DNA of 22,365 nt from assembly GCA_905215155.1 (NCBI GenBank), contig CAJMPJ010000054.1, positions 1-22,365 on the forward strand, in the 5' to 3' direction. The stretch is from an uncultured bacterium. GTDB taxonomy: Bacteria; Bacillota; Clostridia; Lachnospirales; Lachnospiraceae. Positions 7,356 to 16,661 of this stretch are shown here, one piece after another. The first letter of the stretch is position 1; each line of letters begins with the position of its first letter. The position numbers and the translations under genes are program-made. The notes under the pieces are model-generated. The model did no database searches, had not been told where the DNA came from, and was given only the letters and a program-made list of their open reading frames with translations.

Positions 7356-8069
7356 ATGAGAAAGCCCCTCATTGGTCTGACTCCCATTCACGATACAGAT
7401 AATCACGATATCAAAATGCGCCCCACCTATTTAAAGGCATTAAAAACCGCCGGAGCCATTCCAGTGGTACTGCCGTTAGAAGCCTCCGAAGAAGATTTAA
7501 AACAACTGACTCAGGAGCTGGACGGTTTTATATTCACCGGCGGCCCGGACGTCCACCCTTTTATATTTGGAGAGGAGACCCACGCAAACTGCGGAAATGT
7601 TTCTTATGAAAGAGACCAGATGGAGCTTTCCCTGCTCCCCCTCATTCTGGAGCTTGGAAAACCGGTTTTTGGCATCTGCCGGGGAATCCAGATCCTTAAC
7701 ATCGCTCTTGGCGGTACGATCTGGCAGGACATTTCGTCTCAGGTAAAGCAGGAGTTCCCCATTGCCCATTCCCAGCCCTTCCGCTACAATATCCCCAGTC
7801 ATACGGTCACACTCACAGAAGGCAGTCTTTTATCAAAGCTGACCGGGGAAAAGACCTTAAAGGTCAACAGCATGCACCATCAGGCGGTAAAGGACGTTGC
7901 CCCTGGTCTTAGAGCTACGGCTTATTCTCCGGACCAACTGGTTGAAGGTTTGGAAATGCCCGGGTATCCTTTTTTTCTTGGGGTTCAGTGGCATCCGGAA
8001 TATCTATGGGAGAAAGATGAAATGGCGTTTCGATTATTTCAGAATTTTGTAAACGCTTGTAAAAAGTAA
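7356..8069 (+). CDS. Gamma-glutamyl-gamma-aminobutyrate hydrolase family protein (peptidase C26)
   Basis: A 237-residue class-I glutamine-amidotransferase-fold hydrolase like PuuD, which cleaves gamma-glutamyl amide bonds in the cytoplasm. It opens with MRKPLIGLTP as family members do. FTGGPDVHP is the oxyanion strand, FGICRGIQ holds the nucleophile Cys108, and VQWHPE gives the His213 and Glu215 of the triad. An in-frame GTG at 7326 would add ten residues, but AAAGGA at 7340-7345 serves the ATG at 7356 and the family starts there. It stands alone between two terminators. No putrescine-pathway gene is nearby, so the exact substrate is open. I see no clear promoter in the short gap upstream. 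Confidence 0.88.
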   Translation: MRKPLIGLTPIHDTDNHDIKMRPTYLKALKTAGAIPVVLPLEASEEDLKQLTQELDGFIFTGGPDVHPFIFGEETHANCGNVSYERDQMELSLLPLILELGKPVFGICRGIQILNIALGGTIWQDISSQVKQEFPIAHSQPFRYNIPSHTVTLTEGSLLSKLTGEKTLKVNSMHHQAVKDVAPGLRATAYSPDQLVEGLEMPGYPFFLGVQWHPEYLWEKDEMAFRLFQNFVNACKK

Positions 8070-8080
8070 TTGCCTGACAT

Positions 8081-8122
8081 AAAATCCGCAGTTTACACTT
8101 TCAGTGGCAACTGCGGATTTTT
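8081..8122. terminator. Bidirectional terminator between convergent genes
   Basis: A 13-bp perfect stem, AAAATCCGCAGTT with AACTGCGGATTTT (arms 8081-8093 and 8109-8121), contains a small inner CACT/AGTG stem and is flanked by A and T runs. It lies between the convergent C26 peptidase (plus) and MerR gene (minus) and can serve both. Confidence 0.85.
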
Positions 8123-8168
8123 GCCATAGCAGGTCTATCTGCTTTTTTTATCTGAAAGTAGTGTGAGG

Positions 8169-8828
8169 TTATAGCTTTTTTCCATTTCTCCCGAACTTCT
8201 TTTTGCGGTTGAAAAATGGAATTTTAGAAGCCGCCGCTTCTGCACGGCCTTTATTATCCTTTTGATAGGTTCTTAAAAGCTCGTCCAACTGCTTATAACG
8301 CTCTTCTTCTTTTTCTTCTTTTAAATTCATTAAGTACTGCATTTCCTTAATGACCTTATCATTGACCAGACAGCTCACATCCTGACTCAGCTGCTCATTA
8401 TTAACCTCTAAGGCTCGTCCAATGATGTGATTCATGATTTCCTGAAACTGTTCCATTTTACCCTGAGCAATGGAAACCTGCGCTGTGTTATGTACGTCTA
8501 GGCCCGTTTCGCCCTCCTGACCAGAGATCCCGCCCTCTTTCAACTCCTGGGTGATCTGGCCTTCCAGTAAATCATCGGGGATGACGGGGTCTTCACTGTC
8601 CTCGATGACCTTATCAAGCGCTGTTTTAATGGCTTTTAACTGATATCCCTTTTCCTTCAAGTCTTTGATCTGCTTGAACAAACGGATGTGGGCCTCCGTG
8701 TAATACCGGTGCCCCATCTCATTTCTGGGAATGTCTAATTGAAGCTCGTCCTCCCAGTATCGAAGGACATGGGATTCCACATCGACTTTGCGCGATGCAT
8801 CCGATATTAAGTAATGTATCTCAGCCAT
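8169..8828 (-). CDS. MerR-type helix-turn-helix regulator with coiled-coil tail
   Basis: A 219-residue protein with an N-terminal MerR-like winged helix (residues about 3-75: YLISDASRKVDVESHVLRYW, then RNEMGHRYYTEAHIRLFKQI). A long, charged and probably coiled-coil middle (EEKEEERYKQLDELLRTYQK near 170-190) and a basic end (NRKKKFGRNGKKL) follow. There are no cysteine ligands of metal-sensing MerR proteins. The family resembles the HTH proteins common in Clostridia and superficially RacA-type chromosome-anchoring proteins, but the role is unknown. AAAGGAGAGG precedes the ATG. It is monocistronic, transcribed in the same direction as the peptide transporter upstream of it, 122 nt away. A weak TTCATA-18-TATGAT promoter may lie in that gap. 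Confidence 0.8.
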   Translation of the reverse strand: MAEIHYLISDASRKVDVESHVLRYWEDELQLDIPRNEMGHRYYTEAHIRLFKQIKDLKEKGYQLKAIKTALDKVIEDSEDPVIPDDLLEGQITQELKEGGISGQEGETGLDVHNTAQVSIAQGKMEQFQEIMNHIIGRALEVNNEQLSQDVSCLVNDKVIKEMQYLMNLKEEKEEERYKQLDELLRTYQKDNKGRAEAAASKIPFFNRKKKFGRNGKKL

Positions 8829-8950
8829 AGTTATATCCTCTCCTTTGGTTCATTAAGTTTTCATAACCTTACTATTTATATCATATGCTGGATTGATACG
8901 GATTATGAATAGGAAATGAATATTTTTAAAGGAAAACTTCATCTAAATTC

Positions 8951-9928
8951 TTAAACTAAGGAAAGATTATGACAGGCTGCCCAGTGCCCCGGCTCCACTT
9001 CCTTCAAAGAGGGAGCTTCCTGTTGGCATCGCTCCACACAGCTTTGACAGCGGTTTTTAAACTTGCAGCCCTTCTCCGTCCGTTTCTGGACGCCGCTCTC
9101 GATGACAATCTCATCCAGAGCATTTACCGTAGGATCAGGCGGAAGGATGGAGGATATGAGCATTTTGGTATAGGGGTGGAGCGGGTTTTTATAAATAGTT
9201 TCCGAATCTGAGGTTTCCAGGATACTCCCCAGATATAACACTGCGATCCGGTCGCATAGCTTCTGGACGACCTGAAGCTGGTGGCTGATGAATAAGTAAG
9301 TGAGCCCATACTGTTTTTGAAGTTCTTCCAGCAGATGTATGATCTGGGCCTGTAAGGATACATCCAGGGCTGAAATTGGTTCGTCACATACGATAAATTC
9401 AGGCTGTACGGTTAAGGCTCTTGCAATGGATATACGCTGTCTCTGCCCGCCGCTGAATTCATGAGGATATTTATTAAGATCCGTCTGTTTCAATCCCACC
9501 ACCTGGATCATATTCTCCACTTTTTCTTTCCGCTCTGCAGGCGTATAAAGCTTATGAATCTCCATTGGTTCGGAAATGATTTCCCGTATGGTGTGGCTGG
9601 GGTCAAGAGATGAGTAAGGGTCCTGAAAGATAGACTGCATTCGTTTGCGGTAAGGAAGCATCTGGCTCTCTTTTCTGTGACCAATTTCCGTTCCCTGATA
9701 AAAGATCTGGCCTCCGGTGGGGGTATAGTACCGGAGAATCGCCTTTCCGATGGTGGATTTTCCGCTGCCGGATTCTCCCACCAGACCAAAGGTCTCTCCT
9801 TTCCTGATACGAAAGCTGACCTTATCGACCGCTTTGAGACATTCGGGCTGAAAGGAAAACAGCTTGGAGGACTTTTGCTTAAAATGAAGTTCCAGGTTTT
9901 TTACTTCGATCAATGTTTCTCCCATCAT
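8951..9928 (-). CDS. Oligopeptide/dipeptide ABC transporter ATP-binding protein (OppF/DppF type)
   Basis: A 325-residue ATPase that powers peptide uptake as one half of the OppD-OppF pair on the inner face of the membrane. Visible are the Walker [10 protein letters not shown] (about 51-59), Q-loop FQDP (101-104), signature FSGGQ (158-162), Walker B FIVCDEP (178-184) and the H-loop in FISHQLQ. The C-terminal extension has the Cys-rich [15 protein letters not shown] that OppD/F proteins often use for an iron-sulfur cluster. The ATG overlaps the stop of the preceding gene by four bases (ATGA), so the two are coupled. Two adjacent ATG codons (9928 and 9925) are both possible starts. Last gene of the transporter operon. 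Confidence 0.93.
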   Translation of the reverse strand: MMGETLIEVKNLELHFKQKSSKLFSFQPECLKAVDKVSFRIRKGETFGLVGESGSGKSTIGKAILRYYTPTGGQIFYQGTEIGHRKESQMLPYRKRMQSIFQDPYSSLDPSHTIREIISEPMEIHKLYTPAERKEKVENMIQVVGLKQTDLNKYPHEFSGGQRQRISIARALTVQPEFIVCDEPISALDVSLQAQIIHLLEELQKQYGLTYLFISHQLQVVQKLCDRIAVLYLGSILETSDSETIYKNPLHPYTKMLISSILPPDPTVNALDEIVIESGVQKRTEKGCKFKNRCQSCVERCQQEAPSLKEVEPGHWAACHNLSLV

Positions 9929-10887
9929 TTAATTTCTCCTTTTCTATGGCAACGGATATAATGAGTCTCATGCTCCTGATAAAATTCAGGAAGACACGTT
10001 TCGCACCGCTGGTCCGATTTTGCGCACCGGTTTAAGAACGGGCATAAATCATCTTCCTTATCGTTGACCGGCTTTTCTAAGAAAGGAACAAACGGTTCCT
10101 CTCCTACTTTCGGCATACTGGCAATCAGCGCCTGTGTATACGGATGGCGGGAATGAAAAAAGATATCCTCTGCCGTTCCCTCTTCTACCACATATCCCCC
10201 GCACATGACGGCAATCCTGCCGCACATCTGGGCCACAACACCAAGATCATGGGTAATTAAAACTACACTCATTCCAGAGCTTTTTTGTATTTTTTTTAAC
10301 AAGTTCAGGATCTGGGCCTGAATCGTCACATCAAGAGCTGTTGTAGGTTCATCTGCGATCATCAGCTTTGGGCTGCTGCTGACCGCCATTGCAATCATGA
10401 CACGCTGGCGCATTCCTCCGGATAATTCATGGGGATAGCTTTTTAAATGCTTCTCCGGGTCATTGATGCCAACTGCCGTCAATAATTCTATGGCACGGGC
10501 TTTTGCCTGTGACCTTGTCATTTTGTGATTGCGGCGAAGCAGTTCTATCAGCTTGCTGCCAATGGTATAGACTGGGTTTAACGCAGAAAGGGAATCCTGA
10601 AATACAATGGAGATTTCCCTGCCCCTTATGGCCTGAAGCTCTTTCTCACTTTGTGTTAAGAGATTTTTGCCCTGAAACTGAATCATACCGCTATTAATTT
10701 TTCCATTTTCCGGTAACAGCTTCAGTATACTTTTGGCAGCTACGCTTTTTCCGCTTCCTGATTCCCCGACGATTCCGAAAAATTCTCCTTTTTTTATAAG
10801 AAAACCGGCATTTTTTATCGCTTTTGTCTCACCGCTGTCACTGTAAAATGACACCCCCAGATCTTTGACTTCCAACAATGTATCCAT
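9925..10887 (-). CDS. Oligopeptide/dipeptide ABC transporter ATP-binding protein (OppD/DppD type)
   Basis: A 320-residue ATPase, partner of the following OppF-type protein. Walker [10 protein letters not shown] is at about 41-49, with the signature LSGGMRQR, Walker [13 protein letters not shown] and a C-terminal Cys-rich segment ([14 protein letters not shown]). The frame is open eight codons further upstream (10911), but AGGAGG at 10899-10894 lies 6 nt before the ATG at 10887, and [10 protein letters not shown] is a normal family start, so I chose it. The ribosome site overlaps the stop codon of the permease gene upstream (TAG at 10898-10900), another sign of tight operon packing. Confidence 0.93.
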   Translation of the reverse strand: MDTLLEVKDLGVSFYSDSGETKAIKNAGFLIKKGEFFGIVGESGSGKSVAAKSILKLLPENGKINSGMIQFQGKNLLTQSEKELQAIRGREISIVFQDSLSALNPVYTIGSKLIELLRRNHKMTRSQAKARAIELLTAVGINDPEKHLKSYPHELSGGMRQRVMIAMAVSSSPKLMIADEPTTALDVTIQAQILNLLKKIQKSSGMSVVLITHDLGVVAQMCGRIAVMCGGYVVEEGTAEDIFFHSRHPYTQALIASMPKVGEEPFVPFLEKPVNDKEDDLCPFLNRCAKSDQRCETCLPEFYQEHETHYIRCHRKGEIK

Positions 10888-10897
10888 GGTGATCCTC

Positions 10898-11731
10898 CTA
10901 TTTCGTTTCAAATATTTTTCGTGTTACCTCACCCAGATAATTAAAGCTGATAACGGTAAGCAGAATCAGGAGACCTGGGAAAAATGCGAGGTAGGGGGCT
11001 GTTGCAATATACCCCTGGGCTTTGCTTAACATGCTTCCCCAGGACGCTGTGGGAGGAACGATCCCAAGTCCGAAAAAGCTCAGTGCAGACTCCATTAATA
11101 TCGCATTTGCAATGTTCATGGTCGCCGAAACAATGATGGCAGGCATGATATTGGGAATAATATGCCGGAAAATGATACTCCTTCTTTTCTGACCGGAAAT
11201 TCTGGAATAGATCACATACTCCCTCTGGTTCAGGGAAATGGTTTCTCCCCGGACAATTCGGGCGATATTCATCCATGTCAGGAAGCCGATAATGAGGATC
11301 ACATTTTTTATGCCCGGCTTAAAATAAGCATTCATCACAACCATAAGCAAGAAGGTGGGAAGACTCATAAGTGCATCCACAAAGCGCATCAGGACCGCAT
11401 CGGTTTTTCCGCCCATGAAGCCGCTGACGGTTCCAACAATCACCCCAATGGAGGTGGATAAAATCATGGACAGGAAGCCAACCAGCAGGGAGGCTCTCCC
11501 TCCATAAAGACATCTGGTAAAATAATCTCTTCCCATATCATCGGTGCCAAAGGGGTGCCCAAAACCTGGGGCTGCCAGCCGGTCGGTGACACTGATGGCA
11601 TTGGGGTCCACGGGATAAAGAAATGCAAACGCAGACAACAGTGTGAACAGGACAATAATCCCGGCGCCGAGAACTGCCAGCCGGTTGGTTTTAAAGCCTG
11701 TTTTTATATTTTTCAAAAAATTTTCTCTCAT
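10898..11731 (-). CDS. Oligopeptide/dipeptide ABC transporter permease (OppC/DppC type)
   Basis: A 277-residue inner-membrane permease. A short cytoplasmic N-terminus is followed by the first helix (RLAVLGAGIIVLFTLLSAFA) and the family-typical GTDDMGRDYFTR segment at about 58-69. The five C-terminal helices contain the EAA-like cytoplasmic loop around FRHIIPNIMPAIIVSATMNI. That loop contacts the ATPases. The length is near the usual 280-300. AAGGAGG overlaps the end of the previous gene and lies 7 nt before the ATG. It forms a heterodimer with the OppB-type protein. Confidence 0.93.
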   Translation of the reverse strand: MRENFLKNIKTGFKTNRLAVLGAGIIVLFTLLSAFAFLYPVDPNAISVTDRLAAPGFGHPFGTDDMGRDYFTRCLYGGRASLLVGFLSMILSTSIGVIVGTVSGFMGGKTDAVLMRFVDALMSLPTFLLMVVMNAYFKPGIKNVILIIGFLTWMNIARIVRGETISLNQREYVIYSRISGQKRRSIIFRHIIPNIMPAIIVSATMNIANAILMESALSFFGLGIVPPTASWGSMLSKAQGYIATAPYLAFFPGLLILLTVISFNYLGEVTRKIFETK

Positions 11732-11743
11732 TTGCCTGCCTCC

Positions 11744-12694
11744 TTAGTAGTTTGCTTTCCGAATCCTCGGATCAAATACCGTATAAAGAATATCCGCCAG
11801 CAGATTGCCGGTCACTACAAGAAGTGCCGTAAACATGGTAATTCCCATGATCAGAGGATAATCAAACTGGGTAACCGCAGTCACTGCAAGCTGTCCGATC
11901 CCCGGCCACGCAAAAACCTGTTCCGTGATGATCGCACCTGATACCAGAGACTGCAGGCTCATTCCCAGTACGGTAATCATCGGCAGAATGGCATTCTTTA
12001 GTACATGCCGGAAGAGAATCCCGGAATCATTCATGCCATATGCCTTTTGAACCATGACGTAATCCGAAGATAATTCAGTGATGGTACTGCTTCTTAAATA
12101 CTGAATGTATTGTGAAGCATTTACAAAGGTAAGCACCGCACAAGGCATGAGCAGATGCAGGAGCAGATCGGAAAATGAGGTAACGCCTTCGCTGTGCATT
12201 CCAATGCTTGGAAGAAGTCTATTGTTTACGCTGAATATGTAGATAAGAAGAATCCCAAACCAGAAGGTTGGGACGGAGATTCCCACGTAACACAGCATAC
12301 TGGTTATTTTATCAAACCAGCCGTTCTTATGCTTTGCGGAATAAAGCCCAAAAAAGATGGAAATCAGAAATCCAAGAATCATGCTGGTTCCCATTAGTAT
12401 GGCAGTTGCCGGCAACCGTTCCAGAATCTGGGTCAGCACCGGCCGGTTATTCATCAGGGAATTGCCGAAATTGCCCTGAAGGATCTTAATAAGCCAGATA
12501 AAATACTGCTCATATAATGGTTTGTTCAGCCCAAGGCTTTCCCTTAGACTTTCAATATACTGTTCACTCATATTCGGTTCCACATAGATGAGGACCGGAT
12601 CTCCAGGAGCGGCCTTTACCAAAATAAAACATATAACCGAAACAAGAAACATGGTTAAAACACATTGAAAAAGACGGCTTGCTGCTTTTTTCAT
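11744..12694 (-). CDS. Oligopeptide/dipeptide ABC transporter permease (OppB/DppB type)
   Basis: A 316-residue membrane permease with an N-terminal helix, the periplasmic-facing APGDPVLIYVEP segment typical of DppB/OppB, and an EAA loop near LKNAILPMITVLGMSLQSLV followed by ITEQVFAWPGIGQL. These are the family hallmarks. Two ATG codons are adjacent (12697 and 12694). GGAGG at 12705-12701 is only 3 nt from the first and 6 nt from the second, so I prefer 12694. It is separated from the binding-protein gene by 164 nt that contain a long hairpin, and runs into oppC after 12 nt. Confidence 0.92.
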   Translation of the reverse strand: MKKAASRLFQCVLTMFLVSVICFILVKAAPGDPVLIYVEPNMSEQYIESLRESLGLNKPLYEQYFIWLIKILQGNFGNSLMNNRPVLTQILERLPATAILMGTSMILGFLISIFFGLYSAKHKNGWFDKITSMLCYVGISVPTFWFGILLIYIFSVNNRLLPSIGMHSEGVTSFSDLLLHLLMPCAVLTFVNASQYIQYLRSSTITELSSDYVMVQKAYGMNDSGILFRHVLKNAILPMITVLGMSLQSLVSGAIITEQVFAWPGIGQLAVTAVTQFDYPLIMGITMFTALLVVTGNLLADILYTVFDPRIRKANY

Positions 12695-12750
12695 CATCTG
12701 CCTCCAAGACTAAAAATCTGATTGAAACATGATACTTCTTAAAACAACGG

Positions 12751-12830
12751 CAGGTTATTATCGAATCATCCGGGGAACACTCATAACCGGAGGTATGAGT
12801 CCAGCCGTCCGCGATCCGTATAATAACCTG
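12751..12830 (-). other. Long hairpin between the binding-protein and permease genes
   Basis: An 11-bp perfect inverted repeat CAGGTTATTAT/ATAATAACCTG (12751-12761 and 12820-12830) continues with six further pairs (12762-12767 with 12813-12818, one G.U, one bulge). It encloses an inner 7-bp stem ACTCATA/TATGAGT (12779-12785 and 12794-12800). On the minus strand a short T-rich stretch follows. Such hairpins after binding-protein genes often stabilise that part of the mRNA or partly stop transcription, giving more binding protein than permease. The function here is inferred. Confidence 0.6.
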
Positions 12831-12858
12831 TGTTCTGCTGCGATATTTCCTGCCTGAT

Positions 12859-14487
12859 CTATTGTCCTGATGTGGTATATATCTGAGAATAGTCATAATA
12901 AATGGTTTTCAGGAGCGCCCGATCGAATCCCTTGAATGCCTGATCCACAGCATAAAAGCCATTGGAGTATGCGATGGGATAAATATACATCTTATCATTG
13001 ATCAGCGTCTGTATTTCTTCATATGTCCTTCGACGCTCTGTTTCGTCAGAAACCGTGTTGCCCTTCTGCCATAACGCATCAAGCTCACTATCTTGAATAC
13101 GGGAGTAGTTGGAACGGCTGTCAGAGGAGGAAATATCGGAATATAGGCTGGGTTCTTCTCCTAATGTATAGTAATGAAGGACAAGATCAAAATCCCTGGA
13201 ATCCGTTTCCTGGATCTTGTTTTTAAAGGTGGATTCATCCATAGGCTTTAAGTTGATTGTAACTCCTGCTTCTGCAAGTTTTGACTGGATATACAATGCT
13301 TCATTTTCCATGGTCTTATTGGTGGAGATGTACATAAGATTCAGGCTCAAGTCACTCTGACCGGACTCCTTTAGCAGCTGTTTTGCTTTGGCCTGGTCAT
13401 TGTCATATTTGGTTAAATTATCTTTGTAATATAAGGTATCTGGTGTCAGAATAGAATAGGCAGGTGTGGCAAACTTCGAGGAAGTAAATGCAAATTGTGT
13501 AAGTTCCTCTTTGTTAAGTGCGTAGCTGATGGCCTGACGTACCCGGACATCCTTCAGTATGTCATTATTCTGATTCATGAATAATGCATTGACACGGCCC
13601 GAATTGTAGGAATATATGGTTACATTTTTATAACCGGATACGGTCTCATATTCCTCCGGACTGATGAGGCGGGCATTGATATCTCCGCTCGCTAAGGCTG
13701 CGTTTGCAGAATTCGCATCTTTTACGATTTTGAAGGTGATGCCGTCAAGATATACGGGATTAAACCAATCGTCAAATCGTTCTACTTTAAAATACTGTCC
13801 TGATTTATATTCCTTAAATTGAAAGGGACCGCTGCCCACGGGATGATTGTTCAAATCGCTGGAACCGATGTCTTTGACACCTTCATATATATGCTTGGGT
13901 ATGCAGTAAATCTGGCTCAAGCCTCCTAAAAACCCGGCGGAGGAAGCAGGCAGCTTGATTTTAACCGTAAGATCATCCACTTTTTCTGCCTCAATGGGTT
14001 TTTCGTCGATCATACCGTAAGAAGAATAAGGTACTTTCTGGTCAGGGTCAACCAGAACCTGCAGGGTAAATACCACATCGTCGGCTGTAATCGGCTGTCC
14101 GTCATGCCACTTTAAGTCTTTTTTTAACGTCAGAGTAAACACACTGCTGTCTTCGTTTGAAACTACACGCTCAGAAATGCCGTTTCCATAATAGAGCTTT
14201 CCGCCTACGATTTCAAAAAACGGGCTGTAAAGCGCCTGCTGCATATCAAAACTAGTCTGATCCACCACAAACAATGGGTTTACATTCTGTGGGTCTGCAG
14301 TTTCTGAAATTATAATATTCCCGCCTTTTGATATGTTAGACGGAGCCGTATCCTCTGACTTGCTTTCAACTTTCACTTCATTGGCTGCTGTTGGGGCAGA
14401 ACCGTCGGACGGCTTTGTTTGGGAGCTGCTGCAGGCTGTGGTCAATGCTGCTGCGGCTAATAGGATGGTCAATAACCTTTTCTTCAC
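12859..14487 (-). CDS. Peptide-binding lipoprotein of the ABC transporter (SBP family 5, OppA/DppA type)
   Basis: A 542-residue extracellular solute-binding protein anchored to the membrane. It starts with a lipoprotein signal: KKRLLTILLAAAALTTAC with the lipobox cysteine at residue 19, then a Ser/Thr-rich linker. The body shows SBP_bac_5 features such as LTLKKDLKWHDGQPITADDV and VRQAISYALNKEEL. The frame is open to an ATG at 14520, but AGGAGG at 14500-14495 lies 7 nt before a GTG at 14487, and starting there gives a normal signal peptide, so GTG is chosen. It is the first gene of the operon oppA-B-C-D-F and is read from a near-consensus promoter. Peptide specificity (or nickel or another ligand) cannot be told from this. 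Confidence 0.93.
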   Translation of the reverse strand: MKKRLLTILLAAAALTTACSSSQTKPSDGSAPTAANEVKVESKSEDTAPSNISKGGNIIISETADPQNVNPLFVVDQTSFDMQQALYSPFFEIVGGKLYYGNGISERVVSNEDSSVFTLTLKKDLKWHDGQPITADDVVFTLQVLVDPDQKVPYSSYGMIDEKPIEAEKVDDLTVKIKLPASSAGFLGGLSQIYCIPKHIYEGVKDIGSSDLNNHPVGSGPFQFKEYKSGQYFKVERFDDWFNPVYLDGITFKIVKDANSANAALASGDINARLISPEEYETVSGYKNVTIYSYNSGRVNALFMNQNNDILKDVRVRQAISYALNKEELTQFAFTSSKFATPAYSILTPDTLYYKDNLTKYDNDQAKAKQLLKESGQSDLSLNLMYISTNKTMENEALYIQSKLAEAGVTINLKPMDESTFKNKIQETDSRDFDLVLHYYTLGEEPSLYSDISSSDSRSNYSRIQDSELDALWQKGNTVSDETERRRTYEEIQTLINDKMYIYPIAYSNGFYAVDQAFKGFDRALLKTIYYDYSQIYTTSGQ

Positions 14488-14608
14488 TTTGTTTCCTCCT
14501 GCTTGCATTTTATGGATCACTGATAACTATATCCAATCCGAATGCTTTTTTATTTTATCCTGTGTAAATGGATTAGCATATTTTCATATATACTTTATAT
14601 GTTAATAG

Positions 14609-14637
14609 ATATTATCAAACAAGAACAGGAATGTCAA
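14609..14637 (-). promoter_or_regulatory. Sigma-A promoter of the peptide transporter operon
   Basis: On the minus strand a perfect TTGACA (14637-14632) and TAATAT (14614-14609) are spaced by exactly 17 nt, about 120 nt upstream of the GTG start. The leader of roughly 110 nt is A/T-rich and I recognise no riboswitch in it. Confidence 0.75.
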
Positions 14638-14666
14638 TATAATTGAAAAATAAAAGAATATTGTTA

Positions 14667-14720
14667 TTATCTTTCAAATTCTGTTATCTTAACAAAATAG
14701 AATCGTTGCTGCAGCTGCAT
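14667..14720 (-). CDS. Possible 17-residue small ORF upstream of the opp promoter
   Basis: An ATG at 14720 opens a 17-codon frame (MQLQQRFYFVKITEFER) ending in TAA. AGGAGG lies 7 nt before it, as good as any site in this window. It stands after the dnaB terminator and before the opp promoter, and no clear promoter of its own is visible. It may be a small peptide, a remnant of a lost gene, or chance. Confidence 0.3.
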   Translation of the reverse strand: MQLQQRFYFVKITEFER

Positions 14721-14793
14721 ACAAATACCTCCTTTTATCAGACCGGTACACATTTTGACCATTCTATCGCAGATATCTATGCCAACAAATTAA

Positions 14794-14848
14794 AATACCC
14801 TGATAGTAACACAACGCTTTGCTTTCTGCGTGTCACCATCAGGGTATT
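14794..14848 (-). terminator. Terminator after dnaB
   Basis: An 11-bp perfect inverted repeat AATACCCTGAT/ATCAGGGTATT (14794-14804 and 14838-14848) with a partly paired interior (ACGC/GCGT) begins 20 nt after the dnaB stop and is followed by a T-rich run on the minus strand. It closes the gdpP-rplI-dnaB run. Confidence 0.75.
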
Positions 14849-14868
14849 AAAATTTTTCAAACGCTTTC

Positions 14869-16203
14869 TTATTGCCGGGCCATATTTGCAAACTTCGTAT
14901 ACTCCGGTCTCCAGACCAGATTCACGGTACCAATGGGACCATTACGCTGTTTTGCAATGATGACTTCCGCAATATTCGGCATATCTGTATCTTTGTTATA
15001 ATAATCATCACGGTATAAAAACATGACCACATCGGCATCCTGCTCGATGGCTCCGGACTCTCGCAGATCGGACAGCATCGGGCGGTGGTCGGGTCTTGTT
15101 TCGCAGGCACGGCTGAGCTGGGATAAGGCGATGACAGGGGCGTTGAGTTCTCTCGCAAGGGCTTTTAAAGACCTTGAAATCTCTGAAATCTCCTGCTGGC
15201 GGTTTTCGCCGCCTTTTCCGCTTCCGCTCATCAGCTGCAGGTAATCAATGATGACTACGCTGAGACCGTATTCCAGCTTCATCTTCCGGCATTTGGAACG
15301 GAGTTCCATAATGGAAATACCGGGGGTGTCGTCAATGATCAGCTTGGAATTGCCGATGACTCCGATTCCTTCTACCACTGCATCCCAGTCTGTGTCGGAT
15401 AAGGTACCGGTTCTCAGCTTCTGGGAATCTACGTTGGATTCCATGGCTAACATACGGTTTACCAGCTGTTCCTTTGACATCTCCAGACTGAATATCATAG
15501 CCGGCAGACCTTTTTTTACGGCTACATGGTCCACCAGGTTCAGTACGAAGGCTGTCTTACCCATGGAGGGACGGGCCGCGATTAAGATGAAATCCGAAGG
15601 CTGCAAACCGGAGGTCTTATAGTCTAAGTCGATAAAACCGGTGGGAATACCGGTTACGGTACCCTGGTTTTTCGATGCCTCCTCGATCTTTTCCAACACA
15701 TTCATGGCAACCTGCCGGATCGGAACGAATTCACCGGAGTTGCGGTTCTGTAATAGATCAAAAATGGTCTTTTCCGTTAAGGCCATAATGGTTTCCAAAG
15801 ACTCTTTTCCAGCGTAACAGGTATTGGCTATCTCTTCATTTACCTTAATCAACCGCCTTAACACGGCTTTCTCCCTTACAATGTTGGCATAGGATTTCAC
15901 ATTGGCCGAGGTGGGAACCGTGGTAATGATGTCCCTTACAAACTCAAGACTGGATACTTCCGGGGGGACATCCTTTACCTTTAACCGGTTCTGAAGGGTC
16001 ACCAAATCCACCGGCAGATTCTCATTAAAAAGCTCCAGTATGGACTCAAACATGATTCCATACTGGTGCTGGTAAAAGTCTCCTGCAGAAACGATTTCGG
16101 AAGCCGCAATGATTGCATCCCGGTCCATCAGCATGGAACCGATGACAGACTGCTCTGCCTCGATGCTGTGGGGGAGCACCCGTTTGATCAGGGCGTCATC
16201 CAT
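14869..16203 (-). CDS. dnaB: Replicative DNA helicase DnaB
   Basis: A 444-residue hexameric helicase that unwinds DNA at the replication fork. The N-terminal domain starts with the typical LPHSIEAEQSVIGSML (residues 10-25). A linker follows, then the RecA-like core with TGIPTGF, Walker A ARPSMGKT (about 210-217), Walker B VVIIDYLQLMSG, and LSQLSRACETR with the arginine-finger region. The length is normal. AGGAGG overlaps the rplI stop codon and lies 7 nt before the ATG. The order gdpP-rplI-dnaB is conserved in many Firmicutes. Confidence 0.97.
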   Translation of the reverse strand: MDDALIKRVLPHSIEAEQSVIGSMLMDRDAIIAASEIVSAGDFYQHQYGIMFESILELFNENLPVDLVTLQNRLKVKDVPPEVSSLEFVRDIITTVPTSANVKSYANIVREKAVLRRLIKVNEEIANTCYAGKESLETIMALTEKTIFDLLQNRNSGEFVPIRQVAMNVLEKIEEASKNQGTVTGIPTGFIDLDYKTSGLQPSDFILIAARPSMGKTAFVLNLVDHVAVKKGLPAMIFSLEMSKEQLVNRMLAMESNVDSQKLRTGTLSDTDWDAVVEGIGVIGNSKLIIDDTPGISIMELRSKCRKMKLEYGLSVVIIDYLQLMSGSGKGGENRQQEISEISRSLKALARELNAPVIALSQLSRACETRPDHRPMLSDLRESGAIEQDADVVMFLYRDDYYNKDTDMPNIAEVIIAKQRNGPIGTVNLVWRPEYTKFANMARQ

Positions 16204-16214
16204 GGTTTTGCCTC

Positions 16215-16661
16215 CTAGCTTTCTACTACTTTAACAATCAGCTTTGCAGTTACTTCTTTGTGCAGTTTGATCGGAACCTCATGGGAGCCAAATGTCTTTA
16301 ACGGCTCCGGAAGGATCAGCTTCTTCTTGTCTATTTCAAATCCAAGCTGGCTTTGAATGGCCTGGGAAATCTCTTTTCCGGATACGGAACCAAACGCTCT
16401 GCCGCCTTCTCCTGCCCGTATGGATAAAGTAATTGAGGATTCTCCGAGTTTGGCTGCCAGCTGCTTTGCTGCTTCTAACTGCTCCGCCTGTATTCTGGCT
16501 TCATTGGCTTTTTGCAGCTTTAAGTCATTTAAGTTCTTGGAAGTGGCTTCAATCCCCAGCTTTTTCGGGAGAATATAATTCCTTGCATATCCGTCGTTTA
16601 CTTTTACAATCTGTCCTTTTTTTCCTAATGCTTTTACGTCTTCCAATAATACAATATCCAT
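16215..16661 (-). CDS. rplI: 50S ribosomal protein L9
   Basis: A 148-residue L9, which binds 23S rRNA near the base of the L1 stalk. The N-terminal domain [19 protein letters not shown] and [13 protein letters not shown] are the signature of the family. A long connecting helix (about 40-75) and the C-terminal domain ([14 protein letters not shown] onward) follow. The ATG overlaps the gdpP stop codon (TAATG), so the genes are translationally coupled. Confidence 0.97.
   Translation of the reverse strand: MDIVLLEDVKALGKKGQIVKVNDGYARNYILPKKLGIEATSKNLNDLKLQKANEARIQAEQLEAAKQLAAKLGESSITLSIRAGEGGRAFGSVSGKEISQAIQSQLGFEIDKKKLILPEPLKTFGSHEVPIKLHKEVTAKLIVKVVES

Noticed and set aside
14488..14608. Riboswitch in the opp leader
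   Set aside because: The leader is A/T-rich without the conserved cores of riboswitch classes I know or a clear terminator/antiterminator pair.
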